Positions 18,470 through 28,408 of a DNA stretch of 64,000 bases are shown here, piece by piece. The notes under the pieces are model-generated. The model searched no databases. It was not told where the DNA came from and saw only the letters and a program-made list of their open reading frames with translations. Each line of letters begins with the position of its first letter. Position 1 is the stretch's first letter. The position numbers and the translations under genes were made by a program. The stretch spans positions 682,001 through 746,000 of the forward strand of contig NZ_AP024855.1 in assembly GCF_024529955.1 (NCBI RefSeq), in the 5' to 3' direction. This stretch comes from Photobacterium toruni (GTDB taxonomy: Bacteria > Pseudomonadota > Gammaproteobacteria > Enterobacterales > Vibrionaceae).

Positions 18470-18554
18470 TGGTGGTGGGAGAAGGATTCGAACCTTCGAA
18501 GGCAGTGCCGGCAGATTTACAATCTGCTCCCTTTGGCCACTCGGGAATCCCACC
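18470..18554 (-). tRNA. tRNA-Tyr (GTA)
   Basis: An 85-base minus-strand tRNA with the long variable arm typical of bacterial tRNA-Tyr: acceptor GGTGGGA/TCCCACC, discriminator A, encoded CCA, anticodon loop ATTGTAAAT. Confidence 0.95.
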
Positions 18555-18563
18555 GAAATTTAA

Positions 18564-18639
<76 letters not shown>

Positions 18640-18686
18640 ACACTAATTTCTTTTTTATCGCCAAGTCGAAACTTAACAATTAAATA

Positions 18687-18777
18687 TGGCGGAGAGATAG
18701 GGATTTGAACCCTAGATACGCTATAAACGTATGCTGGTTTTCAAGACCAGTGCTTTCAACCGCTCAGCCATCTCTCC
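18687..18777 (-). tRNA. tRNA-Ser (TGA)
   Basis: A 91-base class II tRNA on the minus strand with a long variable arm: acceptor GGAGAGA/TCTCTCC, discriminator G, encoded CCA, anticodon loop CTTGAAA. First gene of the five-tRNA operon. Confidence 0.96.
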
Positions 18778-18792
18778 GTAAGTGCGGTGAAT

Positions 18793-18819
18793 ATTATAGC
18801 CATCAGCCGTCACTGTAAA
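18793..18819 (-). promoter_or_regulatory. Promoter of the tRNA operon
   Basis: On the minus strand a consensus -10 TATAAT (18793-18798) stands about 15 bases upstream of tRNA-Ser, with TTTACA (18814-18819) as -35 at 15-base spacing. The spacer to the tRNA is GC-rich, as in stringently controlled stable-RNA promoters. Confidence 0.7.
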
Positions 18820-19069
18820 GTAAAAAAACACAAAAAAGTTCTAACTAGCCAATTTTTAAACAAAAAACCACAAACTAATATATTAATCACTCACCACTAC
18901 GCTTTAATTGATGCTGCAAATTAAATTGTTACTCTTTATTAATCGGCTCGTTCTATGTAAACATCACAACCAGAATAATTATATTTACAATAATTAACAA
19001 TTTAACTAAGACATCAATCATAATATCCGTAAAATTTAACCCCTCATTATTTACACCAAGGTTCTATTT

Positions 19070-19927
19070 ATGAAGCGGTACATTCTCATCAGTACTTTAT
19101 TACTCTCGTTTAGCCCGTTAGCATCAGCACAAAACAGTCAACTTTCCCTTGAACTCACCAATATTGAGCAACAGCTTGGGGGTAACGTTGCCGTTGCAAT
19201 CTACAATGCCAATACCAATAAAAGTTGGAGTTATCATGGTGAGCAGCGAGTTCCAATGATGAGTACTTTTAAAACCTTAGCCTGTGCTGACTTATTACAT
19301 CAAGCCGATGCTCAGCTGGTTAGCGTAAACCAACCTATAATGATCAAACAAAGTGATATTTTAAGCTATGCACCAGTAACCAAAAATCATGTCGGCACCA
19401 GTATGACACTCGCTCAATTATGTCATGCAACCATGCTAACCAGTGATAACACTGCGGCTAATTTAGTGCTTAATAATATTGGAGGGCCTCAAAGCGTCAC
19501 TCAATTTATTCGAACGCTTGATGATAAAACTACCCGTCTTGATCGAATTGAGCCCAATGTAAATAATGTTAGTGCAACGGAACAACGCGATACCACCACC
19601 CCTATTGCTATAAATTCAACCTTATACCGCTTACTTTATGGTAATGCGTTATCAGAACAAGCACGTATACAGTTAAAACATTGGATGATGGAAAATAAAG
19701 TCTCGAAACCATTATTACGCGCCGCTTTACCTGCGGGTTGGCATATTGCCGATCGTGCAGGTTATGACAGCACCTATGGATCTCGTGGTATTACAGCGGC
19801 AGTATGGCAACAAGATAAACAGCCAATTATGATCAGTATTTATGTGACTCAAACAGGAAAACCAATCACTGAACTAAATGCTGCGATAGCGAAAATTGGC
19901 CAATTAATTTTTACGCATTTAAAATAA
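19070..19927 (+). CDS. Class A beta-lactamase, CARB-like
   Basis: A 285-residue periplasmic serine beta-lactamase. A 20-residue signal peptide ends LASA. The catalytic elements are intact: STFK with nucleophile S65 (Ambler 70), SDN loop TSDNTAAN, omega-loop RIEPNVN supplying the general base Glu166 and Asn170, and the third box RAG in place of KTG. Arg at Ambler 234 is the hallmark of carbenicillin-hydrolysing CARB/PSE enzymes, so penicillin and carbenicillin hydrolysis is expected. Single gene without a mobile element or integron site, hence probably an intrinsic chromosomal enzyme. Confidence 0.92.
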   Translation: MKRYILISTLLLSFSPLASAQNSQLSLELTNIEQQLGGNVAVAIYNANTNKSWSYHGEQRVPMMSTFKTLACADLLHQADAQLVSVNQPIMIKQSDILSYAPVTKNHVGTSMTLAQLCHATMLTSDNTAANLVLNNIGGPQSVTQFIRTLDDKTTRLDRIEPNVNNVSATEQRDTTTPIAINSTLYRLLYGNALSEQARIQLKHWMMENKVSKPLLRAALPAGWHIADRAGYDSTYGSRGITAAVWQQDKQPIMISIYVTQTGKPITELNAAIAKIGQLIFTHLK

Positions 19928-20150
19928 ACACTATAAAATACTACATATAGTAGACAGGATATTTTTAAGCTTGCTTTTGCTATTACTTATAGCATTGCCG
20001 ACAGAGTAGATATTAAATGTATTTATCTATTGCAGATTTAATGAATTTTTTCGGAGCGCTGCTAACGTTTATCCATAATATTTTAAATCTATTTCACTAA
20101 CCTTTTATGTCAACACTCTATATCATCGTGAATTATATAAGGATAACAAG

Positions 20151-20396
20151 ATGCTAAATTGTCACCACCATGATTACATCGAAATAGCGTGTATGCATAA
20201 TTTGAATATTGATTTAACGTTGAATGACGGTAGCCATATTATCGGTATTGCACACGATACGCTTTATAATCAAAACCGTGAAGAGTGTATTGCATTAGTT
20301 GTTGATCACCAGCAGCAATTAATTGTGTTAGATGATCTTGTATCAATAACAGCAATAACAAAAAACCCACATTTCGATACAATTAAATTCAAATAA
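20151..20396 (+). CDS. rof: Rho-binding antiterminator (Rof/YaeO family)
   Basis: An 81-residue protein aligning in pattern with E. coli Rof: a short Cys/His-rich start, YIEIACMHNLNIDLTLNDG matching the family's DNLELACQHHLMLTLELKDG, then a small beta-barrel. Rof binds Rho hexamers and blocks RNA entry, reducing termination. AAGGAT precedes the ATG by a normal distance. Transcribed alone, with a strong hairpin terminator after it. The assignment rests on remembered family pattern. Confidence 0.8.
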   Translation: MLNCHHHDYIEIACMHNLNIDLTLNDGSHIIGIAHDTLYNQNREECIALVVDHQQQLIVLDDLVSITAITKNPHFDTIKFK

Positions 20397-20463
20397 CCAC
20401 TTGATTAATAATAAATTTACATTGTAAATACTATTACTATTCATATTTATTGCTTAAAACAAA

Positions 20464-20502
20464 AATGGCGTTTCTATTTTAATTAATAGAAACGCCATTT
20501 CT
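20464..20502. terminator. Bidirectional terminator
   Basis: A long perfect stem (AAATGGCGTTTCTATT and its complement) lies between the convergent rof and small minus-strand gene, with A/T-rich flanks on both sides. Confidence 0.85.
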
Positions 20503-20525
20503 AATGTTTACTACCGAATCGGTAA

Positions 20526-20705
20526 TTATGCAAACTTCATTTCCCCATTGTCATCAAGATAAAGTGCTGCTTTTGCTTGGTCAATTAATTGCGCAGCATA
20601 AGATGGTGTTACAGCACGTAATTCACCTTTAGTTGATAAAAATGTACCTTCCCAAGCTTGATCGCGGTATATACCTGATTCTAAAATTTCAATAACAACT
20701 TTCAT
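20526..20705 (-). CDS. Small conserved-looking hypothetical protein
   Basis: A 59-residue soluble protein beginning MKVVIEILESGIYRDQAWEG; the start at 20705 has GAGAG upstream, whereas the longer frame to 20717 does not. The sequence is compact, mixed alpha/beta, without signal or membrane segment or cysteine. I do not recognise the family. A terminator follows on its 3' side, supporting a real, independently transcribed gene. Confidence 0.65.
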   Translation of the reverse strand: MKVVIEILESGIYRDQAWEGTFLSTKGELRAVTPSYAAQLIDQAKAALYLDDNGEMKFA

Positions 20706-21174
20706 AATTACTCTCAACGTTTAATAAATAATAAAACAATGACAAAACCCTAAGGTACCTCGTCTTGTTTTAGAATTTACCAGCATTAAATTAATTGTCA
20801 TCCCATGTAAATTGCAACGTTAGATACACAAATAGAATGAATTAAAAATCACGCCTATAAAAAAGAGTTAATTATTATTATATTTTCATCAGCCATCATA
20901 TTACGCCATCAATATAAAATTATAATCGCTTGATTTAAAAGAACATATTCAGATCAATAGTGTTTAAACATACTATTTTAGTCTTGTGGCTATATTTTGA
21001 TAATTTATTCATTAATTGATAAACAGAAGCAAAATGTAAATCTCGCAAAGCAAGTTCTCATTTTTGATCAATACAACACATCAAAAATGGGTGTAAAGAG
21101 AATGAGTAAGCGATGATATAAAAGCTTACTCATTCATATTATCTAGCTAAACTAAAATTTGGCCTGCCATCATT
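20706..21174. other. Intergenic region with two consecutive stem-loops
   Basis: Between two minus-strand genes. It holds a 10-bp stem CATTTTTGAT/ATCAAAAATG (21059-21068, 21080-21089) and a 12-bp perfect stem GAATGAGTAAGC/GCTTACTCATTC (21100-21111, 21124-21135). The second is probably the end structure of the hydrolase mRNA. The left part must hold the promoter of the small gene. Confidence 0.55.
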
Positions 21175-22260
21175 TTACTTAATCACCACATTCTGATAGA
21201 TAAATTTTCCACTGTCTAATGGCTGTTTATATTCTTGTTTAGCATTGAAGTTAAGAGTTGCTAAATCAACTCGACGGATCGTGCTGTTGTACATCGTCTT
21301 GTAATATAACTCACCGTTATTCTGATCAATAACTGACGTCCATTGCGTCGCACTAGGCAAATTAGGAATAGCGCTTTTTTGATTAAACTCACTTCCAATG
21401 GGTATATCAAAGTTATTTAGAATATGAAAGGCTTGTGATACTGCTTGTTGAGCCGTTTTTAATACAGGCGCACTATTAACATAAAATGCAGCACGAACAA
21501 AACGTGACGGTGGCGAAATATCCCCCGGTAAACCAACAAAGTTAGAACCAACCCCAAAAGATTGTGCACTAACACCATTAATTTGTTGAGGCTGACTGCT
21601 ACCCGGATGCAAATTAATATAATTATTCAGGTTAGTGACCTGCCAGTTATAATCTGGTGAGTTAGTTAACACTTTAGCCGTGTTCTTATAGATGTGAATT
21701 TTACCGTGATCCATTATTTCAATCACGATACTGTTACCTTGCTTATCCGATACTCGCCAATGTGCCGTTGGAGAAGGCTGACCTTTAGCATCAAAATATA
21801 CCGTAACTATCTTAATGTTGTTCAAAGCCGCTTCTACTTCGGCAACAGTGGCGTATTGACTTAACATCCACCGTACAAAATCCATATCAGTAATATTATT
21901 CGCGGTATCTTTAGGATCATAAGTCGCGAGTGAGCCATAACCTCGAAAATAGAATAATCCTGCCGTTAAGCCTTTCTCATTAACACCTTCTGCAATGAAT
22001 TTATCATCACTAACAGATATGCCAGCAAAGCCATATTTACTCACCCATGTTAGCCCTGATTTTTGATCAGGCATGGTAGATGTATATGAATAATCACGAG
22101 GCGCAATAATTAACTTACTATTAAGATCACTGTGCCCCCACTCGATAGTACGAGCTTGAATATGATCATTCCCCGTCGTTGCTAATGTAATACCAGTACA
22201 GGCATTCGCCGTTTGGCTAAATCCAATCGCAACTATTAACGCTAATAATGTTTTTTTCAT
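21175..22260 (-). CDS. Secreted Ntn-hydrolase, choloylglycine hydrolase/penicillin V acylase family
   Basis: A 361-residue linear-amide C-N hydrolase. A 20-residue signal peptide ends TANA, and the next residue, C21 of ACTGITL, becomes the N-terminal nucleophile after cleavage. Further family marks are the ARTIEWG segment with the Arg next to the active site, the GLTAGLFYF strand, and the VLTNSPDYNWQ region with Asn. Substrates in the family range from bile salts and penicillin V to acyl-homoserine lactones; the periplasmic location and a Gram-negative host favour the last two, but sequence alone cannot decide. Single gene. Confidence 0.88.
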   Translation of the reverse strand: MKKTLLALIVAIGFSQTANACTGITLATTGNDHIQARTIEWGHSDLNSKLIIAPRDYSYTSTMPDQKSGLTWVSKYGFAGISVSDDKFIAEGVNEKGLTAGLFYFRGYGSLATYDPKDTANNITDMDFVRWMLSQYATVAEVEAALNNIKIVTVYFDAKGQPSPTAHWRVSDKQGNSIVIEIMDHGKIHIYKNTAKVLTNSPDYNWQVTNLNNYINLHPGSSQPQQINGVSAQSFGVGSNFVGLPGDISPPSRFVRAAFYVNSAPVLKTAQQAVSQAFHILNNFDIPIGSEFNQKSAIPNLPSATQWTSVIDQNNGELYYKTMYNSTIRRVDLATLNFNAKQEYKQPLDSGKFIYQNVVIK

Positions 22261-22347
22261 TAATTACAACTTCATGACAACATAAAATGAGTAAATAGTT
22301 TACGCGTGAGCCGTTACAAAAAAAACATCTGGATTATTATTTTGAGT

Positions 22348-22376
22348 ATAAAAAACCCGCGTTGAGTGCGCGGGTT
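22348..22376 (-). terminator. Terminator of the purine permease gene
   Basis: AACCCGCG (22354-22361) pairs with CGCGGGTT (22369-22376), followed by a T-run on the minus strand. Confidence 0.88.
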
Positions 22377-22406
22377 AATGGTCGTTAAATAGCGAGTAAA
22401 ATTAGA

Positions 22407-23765
22407 TTAAATCGCCCAACCTCCGGCGTAAAACACCACTAATGCTATCGCAATAATAACGGTGCCAATATTTAAACGCTTAAAATCACCCGAAACGATT
22501 CGTCCAATAACTAAACTGACGAAACCAAGCATGATACCAGTCACAATATTGCCCGTTAAAACAATAAAGACCGCACATAATAAGCCCGATAACGCATCAA
22601 CAGAGTCGTTCATGTCGAGCTTACTAACGTTACTGAGCATCAATAAACCCACATACATTAATGCAGGAGCAGTTGCGTAAGCAGGAACTAAATAACTTAA
22701 TGGTGCTAAAAATAACATTAACACAAACAACAACCCAACCGTTGTTGCTGTTAAACCTGTTTTACCACCAGCAGCAGTACCCGCCGCAGATTCAATATAA
22801 ACAGCAGCAGGTGAACCACCCACTAAACCAGCGAAAATACTACTCACTGAATCGGCGGTTAGTGCTTTACCACCACTAATAATATTACCGCGTTCAGTCA
22901 ATAAATTAGCCTGACCCGCAACCGCACGAATAGTACCTGTCGCATCAAAAATAGCAGTCATCACCAAGGCTAATACGGTAGGTAAAATCACGGGATTAAG
23001 CGCTCCCATAATATCAAGAGAGCCTAATAAGGAGCCTTCACCACCTAATGTAGGCAATGCAAACAAGCCATGGTATTTCACATTAGGATCAAAGATAAGC
23101 CCAAAGACTGAAATAGCAATAATGACTAACAAAATGCCACCAGGTACACGACGTTTTTCAAGCCCTAAAATTGCCGCCAAGCCAACCAATGACATAATCA
23201 CAGGCAATGACATAAAATGACCAAATGCCACCGGCAAACCCGCTTGTGGATTCTTGATAACCAGACCAACGCCATTTGCTGCAATCAGTAATAAGAACAA
23301 TCCAATACCGATACCCGTACCATGTGCGATCCCTGTTGGCATATTTCTCATGATCCAACCACGAATACCCGTCACTGTGATAAGAGTAAATAAGACTCCC
23401 ATTAAAAATACAGCACCAAGCGCAACAGGAATACTAACCCCTTGCCCAAGCACTAAACTAAAAGCAGTAAAGGCCGTAAGTGATATTGCACAGCCAATAG
23501 CCATCGGCAATCGAGCCCATAGCCCCATCAGTAATGAACCAAATGCAGCCACTAAGCAAGTTGCAATAAATACCGCACTTTGATTAAAACCAGCGGCACC
23601 TAACATGCTTGGTACAACAATGACTGAATATACCATTGCTAAAAAAGTCGTTAACCCAGCAATAATTTCTTGTTTAACACTACTGCCACGCTCAGATATT
23701 TGAAAATAACGATCTAAGCCGCGAGTTGATGAACCTTGGGTATTAGGTGTACTGTCAGCAGACAT
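22407..23765 (-). CDS. NCS2 purine permease (AzgA/AdeP-GhxP type)
   Basis: A 452-residue inner-membrane symporter with about 13 helices. The N-terminal [31 protein letters not shown] block, the GTGIGIGLF helix and the [17 protein letters not shown] segment place it in the AzgA-like NCS2 group that takes up adenine, guanine or hypoxanthine. AGGAAGAC precedes the ATG. A PurR operator lies 70 bases upstream, which fits purine repression. A hairpin with a U-run just upstream of the operator hints at extra control in the leader. Confidence 0.92.
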   Translation of the reverse strand: MSADSTPNTQGSSTRGLDRYFQISERGSSVKQEIIAGLTTFLAMVYSVIVVPSMLGAAGFNQSAVFIATCLVAAFGSLLMGLWARLPMAIGCAISLTAFTAFSLVLGQGVSIPVALGAVFLMGVLFTLITVTGIRGWIMRNMPTGIAHGTGIGIGLFLLLIAANGVGLVIKNPQAGLPVAFGHFMSLPVIMSLVGLAAILGLEKRRVPGGILLVIIAISVFGLIFDPNVKYHGLFALPTLGGEGSLLGSLDIMGALNPVILPTVLALVMTAIFDATGTIRAVAGQANLLTERGNIISGGKALTADSVSSIFAGLVGGSPAAVYIESAAGTAAGGKTGLTATTVGLLFVLMLFLAPLSYLVPAYATAPALMYVGLLMLSNVSKLDMNDSVDALSGLLCAVFIVLTGNIVTGIMLGFVSLVIGRIVSGDFKRLNIGTVIIAIALVVFYAGGWAI

Positions 23766-23834
23766 GATGTCTTCCTATAATTTTCTGATTTTAATCCGTT
23801 AGGATTGGCCATGAAATAATGCACAAAGCCAATA

Positions 23835-23850
23835 ACGCAAACGTTTACCT
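23835..23850. promoter_or_regulatory. PurR operator
   Basis: ACGCAAACGTTTACCT matches the 16-bp PurR palindrome (ACGCAAACGTTTNCNT) at nearly every position. It stands 70 bp before the purine permease gene; PurR with hypoxanthine or guanine would repress it. Confidence 0.85.
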
Positions 23851-23893
23851 TTTAAAAAAAAGAAAAGGTTGAAGCATTTGATCTTCAACCTTT
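23851..23893 (-). terminator. Hairpin plus U-run in the permease leader
   Basis: An 11-bp perfect stem (AAAGGTTGAAG at 23864-23874, complement at 23883-23893) followed on the minus strand by a T-rich run. No gene lies upstream on that strand, so it would end a transcript started between 23894 and 24250. It may be an attenuator for the permease or the end of a small RNA. Confidence 0.6.
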
Positions 23894-24257
23894 ATGTCAT
23901 CTTTCCTCAAATATGATACCTAGAAATCGACCAATCCCGCTACCATAAACTGCTTTTTTTACTCAAAAAAATAATTTTTTCACTACTATCATAAAAAAAA
24001 CTCATCATCACAATGAAAAAATATTCCCATAAAAACTGTGACAAGGGTAACAAAAGCCTATTTGTTGAATTTTAAATAGCAAAAAATACTCCTTATCTGC
24101 ATTATAAGTAATGATTATATGATTTTTTTCTTTACGACTAGACGTATACTCATCATCACAAACTAAAAGAAAATGTTAGCTAATTATTTAATCAATACTT
24201 CAATTAGCTTTATCCATAAATTTTGACGCTTTATATAAAGAGCATTAGGTGATTGCA

Positions 24258-25562
24258 ATGAAACATACACTTTGGCCAGCATTTGTTGATATTGTAAAAC
24301 GCGATGTAGTACCTGCACTTGGCTGTACAGAGCCCGTATCCGTTGCACTAGCCGCAGCCATCGCTGTTAATAAGCTTCATATAAAACATCAAGATATTAC
24401 GGCTATTAACGTACTCGTTTCTGCTAATTTAATGAAAAATGGCATGGGAGTCACCGTACCTGGAACAGGAATGGTTGGACTAGAAATAGCAGCCGCAGCA
24501 GGTGCAGTCGCAGGTGATAGCCAAGCCCAATTAGAAGTACTTAAAAATTTAACCACTGCGGATGTAACCATAGCAAAAGCGATGCTAGATAAAAAATTAG
24601 TCTCCGTAAGTGTGGCTAACGTTAGTAATATCCTTTATTCCAAAGTAACAGTATTAACAAAACATCATACCGCAAGTGTGACGATTGCAGATGGTCATAC
24701 CCATATACTTGCCATTGAGGAAGACGGCATAACGACTTATATTGCCGATCCTAAAAATACCACTCACACAGCCTCAAAAAGTGAAAATAGTAATCCCTTT
24801 ATTGATGCATGCGCACAAGATATTTTCGACTTCGCCACGCAAGCCCCTTTAGCTGATATTCGCTTTATTGAGCAAGCTTATCAGCTAAATAACGCCCTTT
24901 CTATTGAAGGTTTACAAGGTAACTATGGCTTACAAGTTGGAGCGACTTTCCAACGTAATATTGAGCGAGGTTTACTTTCTGCGGGTTTATTAACCGATGT
25001 ATTACTGCGTACGGCCGCGGCTTCAGATGCGCGTATGGGCGGCGCGATGAAACCAGCAATGAGTAATTCAGGTTCAGGCAATCAAGGTATAGCTGCTACC
25101 ATGCCAGTGGTCGTTGTTGCTGATTTTATTAAAGCCGACGAAGAACAGCTTATTCGTGGATTAATGTTGTCACACCTAATGGCTATTTATATTAAAAGTC
25201 ATCAAAATAAATTATCCGCCTTATGTGGCGCAACAACAGCATCAATGGGTGCCGTTGCTGGTATGACATGGTTACTTGGCGGTAATTTTCAACAAATTAG
25301 TGCTGCAATCAATAGTATGATTGGCGATATTGCTGGCATGATCTGTGATGGTGCAAAAACCAGTTGCGCAATGAAAGTATCATCATCAGCTGGCTCTGCT
25401 ATAAAATCAGCATTAATGGCATTAGATGGCTTAAGCGTAACAGGAAATGAAGGTATTGTTGCGCACAATGTTGATAATACGATTCGCAACCTGTCAGCAT
25501 TAGCTAATGGATCCATGACTCAAACTGATGTGCAGATCCTTGATATCATGATTAATAAATAA
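24258..25562 (+). CDS. cyuA: L-cysteine desulfidase (CyuA/YhaM, UPF0597)
   Basis: A 434-residue cytoplasmic enzyme with the family's opening VPALGCTEPVSVALAAA, where the Cys is the catalytic or cluster residue, and the later ALCGATTASMGA and MICDGAKTSCAMKV cysteines expected to bind the [4Fe-4S] cluster. It breaks cysteine to pyruvate, ammonia and sulfide, mainly under anoxia. ATG 24258 with AGGTGA before it is preferred over the GTG at 24249. A cysteine/serine-type permease gene follows in the same direction, as in E. coli yhaOM, though 536 bases away. Confidence 0.9.
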   Translation: MKHTLWPAFVDIVKRDVVPALGCTEPVSVALAAAIAVNKLHIKHQDITAINVLVSANLMKNGMGVTVPGTGMVGLEIAAAAGAVAGDSQAQLEVLKNLTTADVTIAKAMLDKKLVSVSVANVSNILYSKVTVLTKHHTASVTIADGHTHILAIEEDGITTYIADPKNTTHTASKSENSNPFIDACAQDIFDFATQAPLADIRFIEQAYQLNNALSIEGLQGNYGLQVGATFQRNIERGLLSAGLLTDVLLRTAAASDARMGGAMKPAMSNSGSGNQGIAATMPVVVVADFIKADEEQLIRGLMLSHLMAIYIKSHQNKLSALCGATTASMGAVAGMTWLLGGNFQQISAAINSMIGDIAGMICDGAKTSCAMKVSSSAGSAIKSALMALDGLSVTGNEGIVAHNVDNTIRNLSALANGSMTQTDVQILDIMINK

Positions 25563-25591
25563 CCACAAATACTTTAATATAGTGGCTAACT

Positions 25592-25650
25592 CCTCTAGAT
25601 TGATAAAAAAAGCCAGATAACTTGTTTGCTTTTTTATGTTTATCTAGAGG
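25592..25650 (+). terminator. Terminator after cyuA
   Basis: A two-tier inverted repeat: inner AAAAAAGC/GCTTTTTT and outer CCTCTAGAT (25592-25600) with ATCTAGAGG (25642-25650). The inner stem with T-run can act as a terminator. Confidence 0.7.
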
Positions 25651-26098
25651 ATTATATTGCCCTATTTCAATCATCCTCAGCAAAAAACAGTTAAAACGGC
25701 ACTTTCCCCTCTTTTTATATTCATTTTAGTTATAAAATATCACTTCTAGTTATTTAAAAAACACCTCATTAGCGCAATAATTCTTATTGTAAACAACGCG
25801 AACACTATTAGAAAAACCGCCGCCTCATCAATAATAATTGCACCATTCTGCATTTTGTCATTTCGATATTGTGTGTGTTTCATGCATCATGACTATTTTG
25901 ATATGCGGCTCTAAAATATTTAAAAAACATAAACTTAAAGCGTGTTTCATGAGCAACCAACACTCTTTTTTACTGTTATTTAGTTATAGTTTGACTGCTT
26001 TATATTTCTAACAAGACGCGAACAAGGTCGGCAATGCCATCTTTAAAATAATAAGCCAAACACTGTGTTTTGGTTAACTATTCAAGGCTGAAATTAAT
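25651..26098. other. Intergenic region before the HAAAP permease
   Basis: No gene seen. AT-rich, with a small stem CCAAACAC...GTGTTTTGG close to the permease start and AAGG just before its ATG. It presumably carries the permease promoter, separated from cyuA by that gene's terminator. Confidence 0.5.
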
Positions 26099-27421
26099 AT
26101 GAACCAAACAGTCAATGTATTCCCTGTAACAGAAAATACTCCGCTACATGTTCGAGCTAATATGAGTCAAGAACAATGGCAACAAGCGATAAAGTTTGAC
26201 AATGTCGACATCGGTTGGATTGTAATGAGCATAGGGATGGCCGTCGGTGCAGGTATCGTATTCTTACCGGTGCAGGTTGGCGTAATGGGATTATGGGTAT
26301 TTTTACTTTCTGCAGTGATCGGCTACCCAGCAATGTATTTATTTCAAAAACTATTTATTAATACATTAGCGGAATCTAAAAAATGTACCGATTATCCGGG
26401 AGTTATTTCTGGTTACTTAGGTAAAAACTGGGGAATTGCATTAGGTATATTATATTTCTTAATGCTCGTCATTTGGGTATTAGTTTATTCTTTAACCGTC
26501 ACTAACGATAGCGCCTCTTATTTACATTCTTTTGGGGTAACAAAAACCCATCTTAATAATAATGTTTTTTATGGTTTAGCCTTAATTAGCTTATTAAGTT
26601 ATATCGGTTCTAAAAGCGAAAAAATATTATTTAAAATATCTGGATTTATGGCTGTAACAGTCCTCTTTTTAGTTGCTGTTATGGGCATATTGTTAGTTCC
26701 ACAGTGGAGCCTAGCCAATGTTACTCCAGTGGAAAATTGGGGGCTAATGCTTAAAAATGCCATTATAACATTGCCATTTACCCTAACATCAATTCTGTTT
26801 ATTCAGTCATTGAGCCCGATGGTTATTTCTTACCGCTCACATGAAAAATCAATTGAAGTGGCGCGTTATAAAGCGACTCGCGCAATGAAAATTGCATTTA
26901 CTATTCTCTTTATCGTTGTCTTTTTCTTTGCGGTCTCGTTTACTTTTGCTATCAATCAAACTGAAGCTAAGCACGCGATGGAATTAAATATTTCGGCGCT
27001 TGCTATGATTGCTCATTACTTCCCTGGTAGCTGGGCGACAATTGTTGGGATCGTGATTAATATCTTTGCCGTAGTGACATCATTTTTTGGTGTGTTCCTT
27101 GCTTTTAAAGAAGCTTGTCGTGGTTTAGCGATGAATATCTTAGAGCGTAAGTTTGAAAGTAATAACATCAATACTAAACTTGTCGATAATTTTACGACTG
27201 TATTTATCGTTCTCGTTGCGTGGGGTGCTGTGGCTTTAAACCTACCGATCTTATCATTTACATCTATTTGTTCACCTATATTCGGTATTGTCGGCTGTTT
27301 AATTCCAGCATATTTAGTTTATCAAGTTCCCCATTTGCACAAATATAAAGGCGCAGCCACTAACCTTATTATAGTGACGGGGATTTTATTGTGTATTTCA
27401 CCATTACTGGCCTTTATTTAA
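26099..27421 (+). CDS. HAAAP-family amino acid permease (serine/cysteine type)
   Basis: A 440-residue inner-membrane carrier with about 11 helices. The first helix reads DIGWIVMSIGMAVGAGIVFLPVQVG, the signature of the SdaC/TdcC/YhaO branch of hydroxy and aromatic amino acid permeases. Because a cysteine desulfidase gene precedes it in the same orientation, cysteine or serine import to feed that enzyme (the role of E. coli CyuP) is the likeliest function. An AAGG ribosome site and a downstream terminator bound it. Confidence 0.87.
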   Translation: MNQTVNVFPVTENTPLHVRANMSQEQWQQAIKFDNVDIGWIVMSIGMAVGAGIVFLPVQVGVMGLWVFLLSAVIGYPAMYLFQKLFINTLAESKKCTDYPGVISGYLGKNWGIALGILYFLMLVIWVLVYSLTVTNDSASYLHSFGVTKTHLNNNVFYGLALISLLSYIGSKSEKILFKISGFMAVTVLFLVAVMGILLVPQWSLANVTPVENWGLMLKNAIITLPFTLTSILFIQSLSPMVISYRSHEKSIEVARYKATRAMKIAFTILFIVVFFFAVSFTFAINQTEAKHAMELNISALAMIAHYFPGSWATIVGIVINIFAVVTSFFGVFLAFKEACRGLAMNILERKFESNNINTKLVDNFTTVFIVLVAWGAVALNLPILSFTSICSPIFGIVGCLIPAYLVYQVPHLHKYKGAATNLIIVTGILLCISPLLAFI

Positions 27422-27444
27422 ACAAAGTATGAGTTAAATAAAAA

Positions 27445-27476
27445 TGCCGCAATCATGATAATTGCGGCGTTTCTTT
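27445..27476. terminator. Terminator between convergent transporter genes
   Basis: GCCGCAAT (27446-27453) pairs with ATTGCGGC (27461-27468), with T-rich sequence following on the plus strand and A-rich sequence before. Confidence 0.85.
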
Positions 27477-27517
27477 ATCTTTGAATATAACAACAAAGTG
27501 TAATCAACCAGTACAGC

Positions 27518-28408
27518 TTAGGCGGTAACAGCATCAAGTGGTTTTTTCGCTTTCGCACGTTTTTGTGCCAATGCCACACCTGATAGCACCATAATACCAC
27601 CAATATAATGATAATTATGTAACTGCTCACCTAACATCACACTTGCAATACCAGCTGCCATGATAGGTAATAAATTCATGAACATGGCTGTTCTGTCTGC
27701 CCCTAGGCGTTCAATACTTTGCATCCATAACCATGGCGCTAATACTGAAGCTAATAATGCCGCGTACATAATTAATGGTGCCGCAGCAGCAGTAATCGCC
27801 ATACGATGACTGGTCAATAATAATGGCGTTAGCATCACAACAGCAAATAGGCATTGCACATACACTGAATGCCAATTTGATATCGGCATTTTCCAGCGTT
27901 TAAGTAACACACAATACAATGCATATACCACCGCGGCTAGCAGCATTAAACCATCACCTTGTTTAATGCCCTGACTGATCAAGTTACTTATATGACCATG
28001 GCTTAACATCAAAACCAGCCCACTTAATGATAAAACCGCGCCCAAAAGTGCAAAAGGAGATAGTCGTTGCCCTAATAGTGGCACACTTAAAAACATACTC
28101 ACTAATGGTACGAGTGAAATAATTAATGCGATATTGGTAGCACTTGTGGTTGCTGCGGCAAAATAGCCTAACGACTGGTTAAGTACCATTCCAAGTAAAG
28201 CTAAAAAAGCTAACTTACTCAAATAAGGTTTAATGATAACGCGTTCACGCCACACAGACTTAGCTAAAAAAGGGGTTAGCGCAACTAAAGCAAAAAACCA
28301 CCGATAAAAAGAAATAGCACCGGGATCTATAACACTAAATGCCATCTTATTGACAATGGCATTCCCTGCCCAGATTGCAACAGTAAAAAAAGGTAATAAA
28401 TAGAACAT
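27518..28408 (-). CDS. EamA/DMT-superfamily transporter
   Basis: A 296-residue membrane protein of ten predicted helices made of two EamA repeats (first beginning LPFFTVAIWAGNAIVNKMAF, second around GDGLMLLAAVVYALYCVLLKRW). Members export amino acids or other metabolites. The second helix carries the usual SFYRWFFA pattern. The C-terminus is short and basic. Substrate not predictable from sequence. It is transcribed alone, downstream of but separated by a terminator from the exonuclease gene. Confidence 0.9.
   Translation of the reverse strand: MFYLLPFFTVAIWAGNAIVNKMAFSVIDPGAISFYRWFFALVALTPFLAKSVWRERVIIKPYLSKLAFLALLGMVLNQSLGYFAAATTSATNIALIISLVPLVSMFLSVPLLGQRLSPFALLGAVLSLSGLVLMLSHGHISNLISQGIKQGDGLMLLAAVVYALYCVLLKRWKMPISNWHSVYVQCLFAVVMLTPLLLTSHRMAITAAAAPLIMYAALLASVLAPWLWMQSIERLGADRTAMFMNLLPIMAAGIASVMLGEQLHNYHYIGGIMVLSGVALAQKRAKAKKPLDAVTA

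Noticed and set aside
23890..23990. Purine riboswitch before the NCS2 permease
   Set aside because: A GATTTCTAGG stretch recalls the riboswitch core, but the required L2 GATATGG-like loop, CTACC junction and P1 stem are absent at the right distances.
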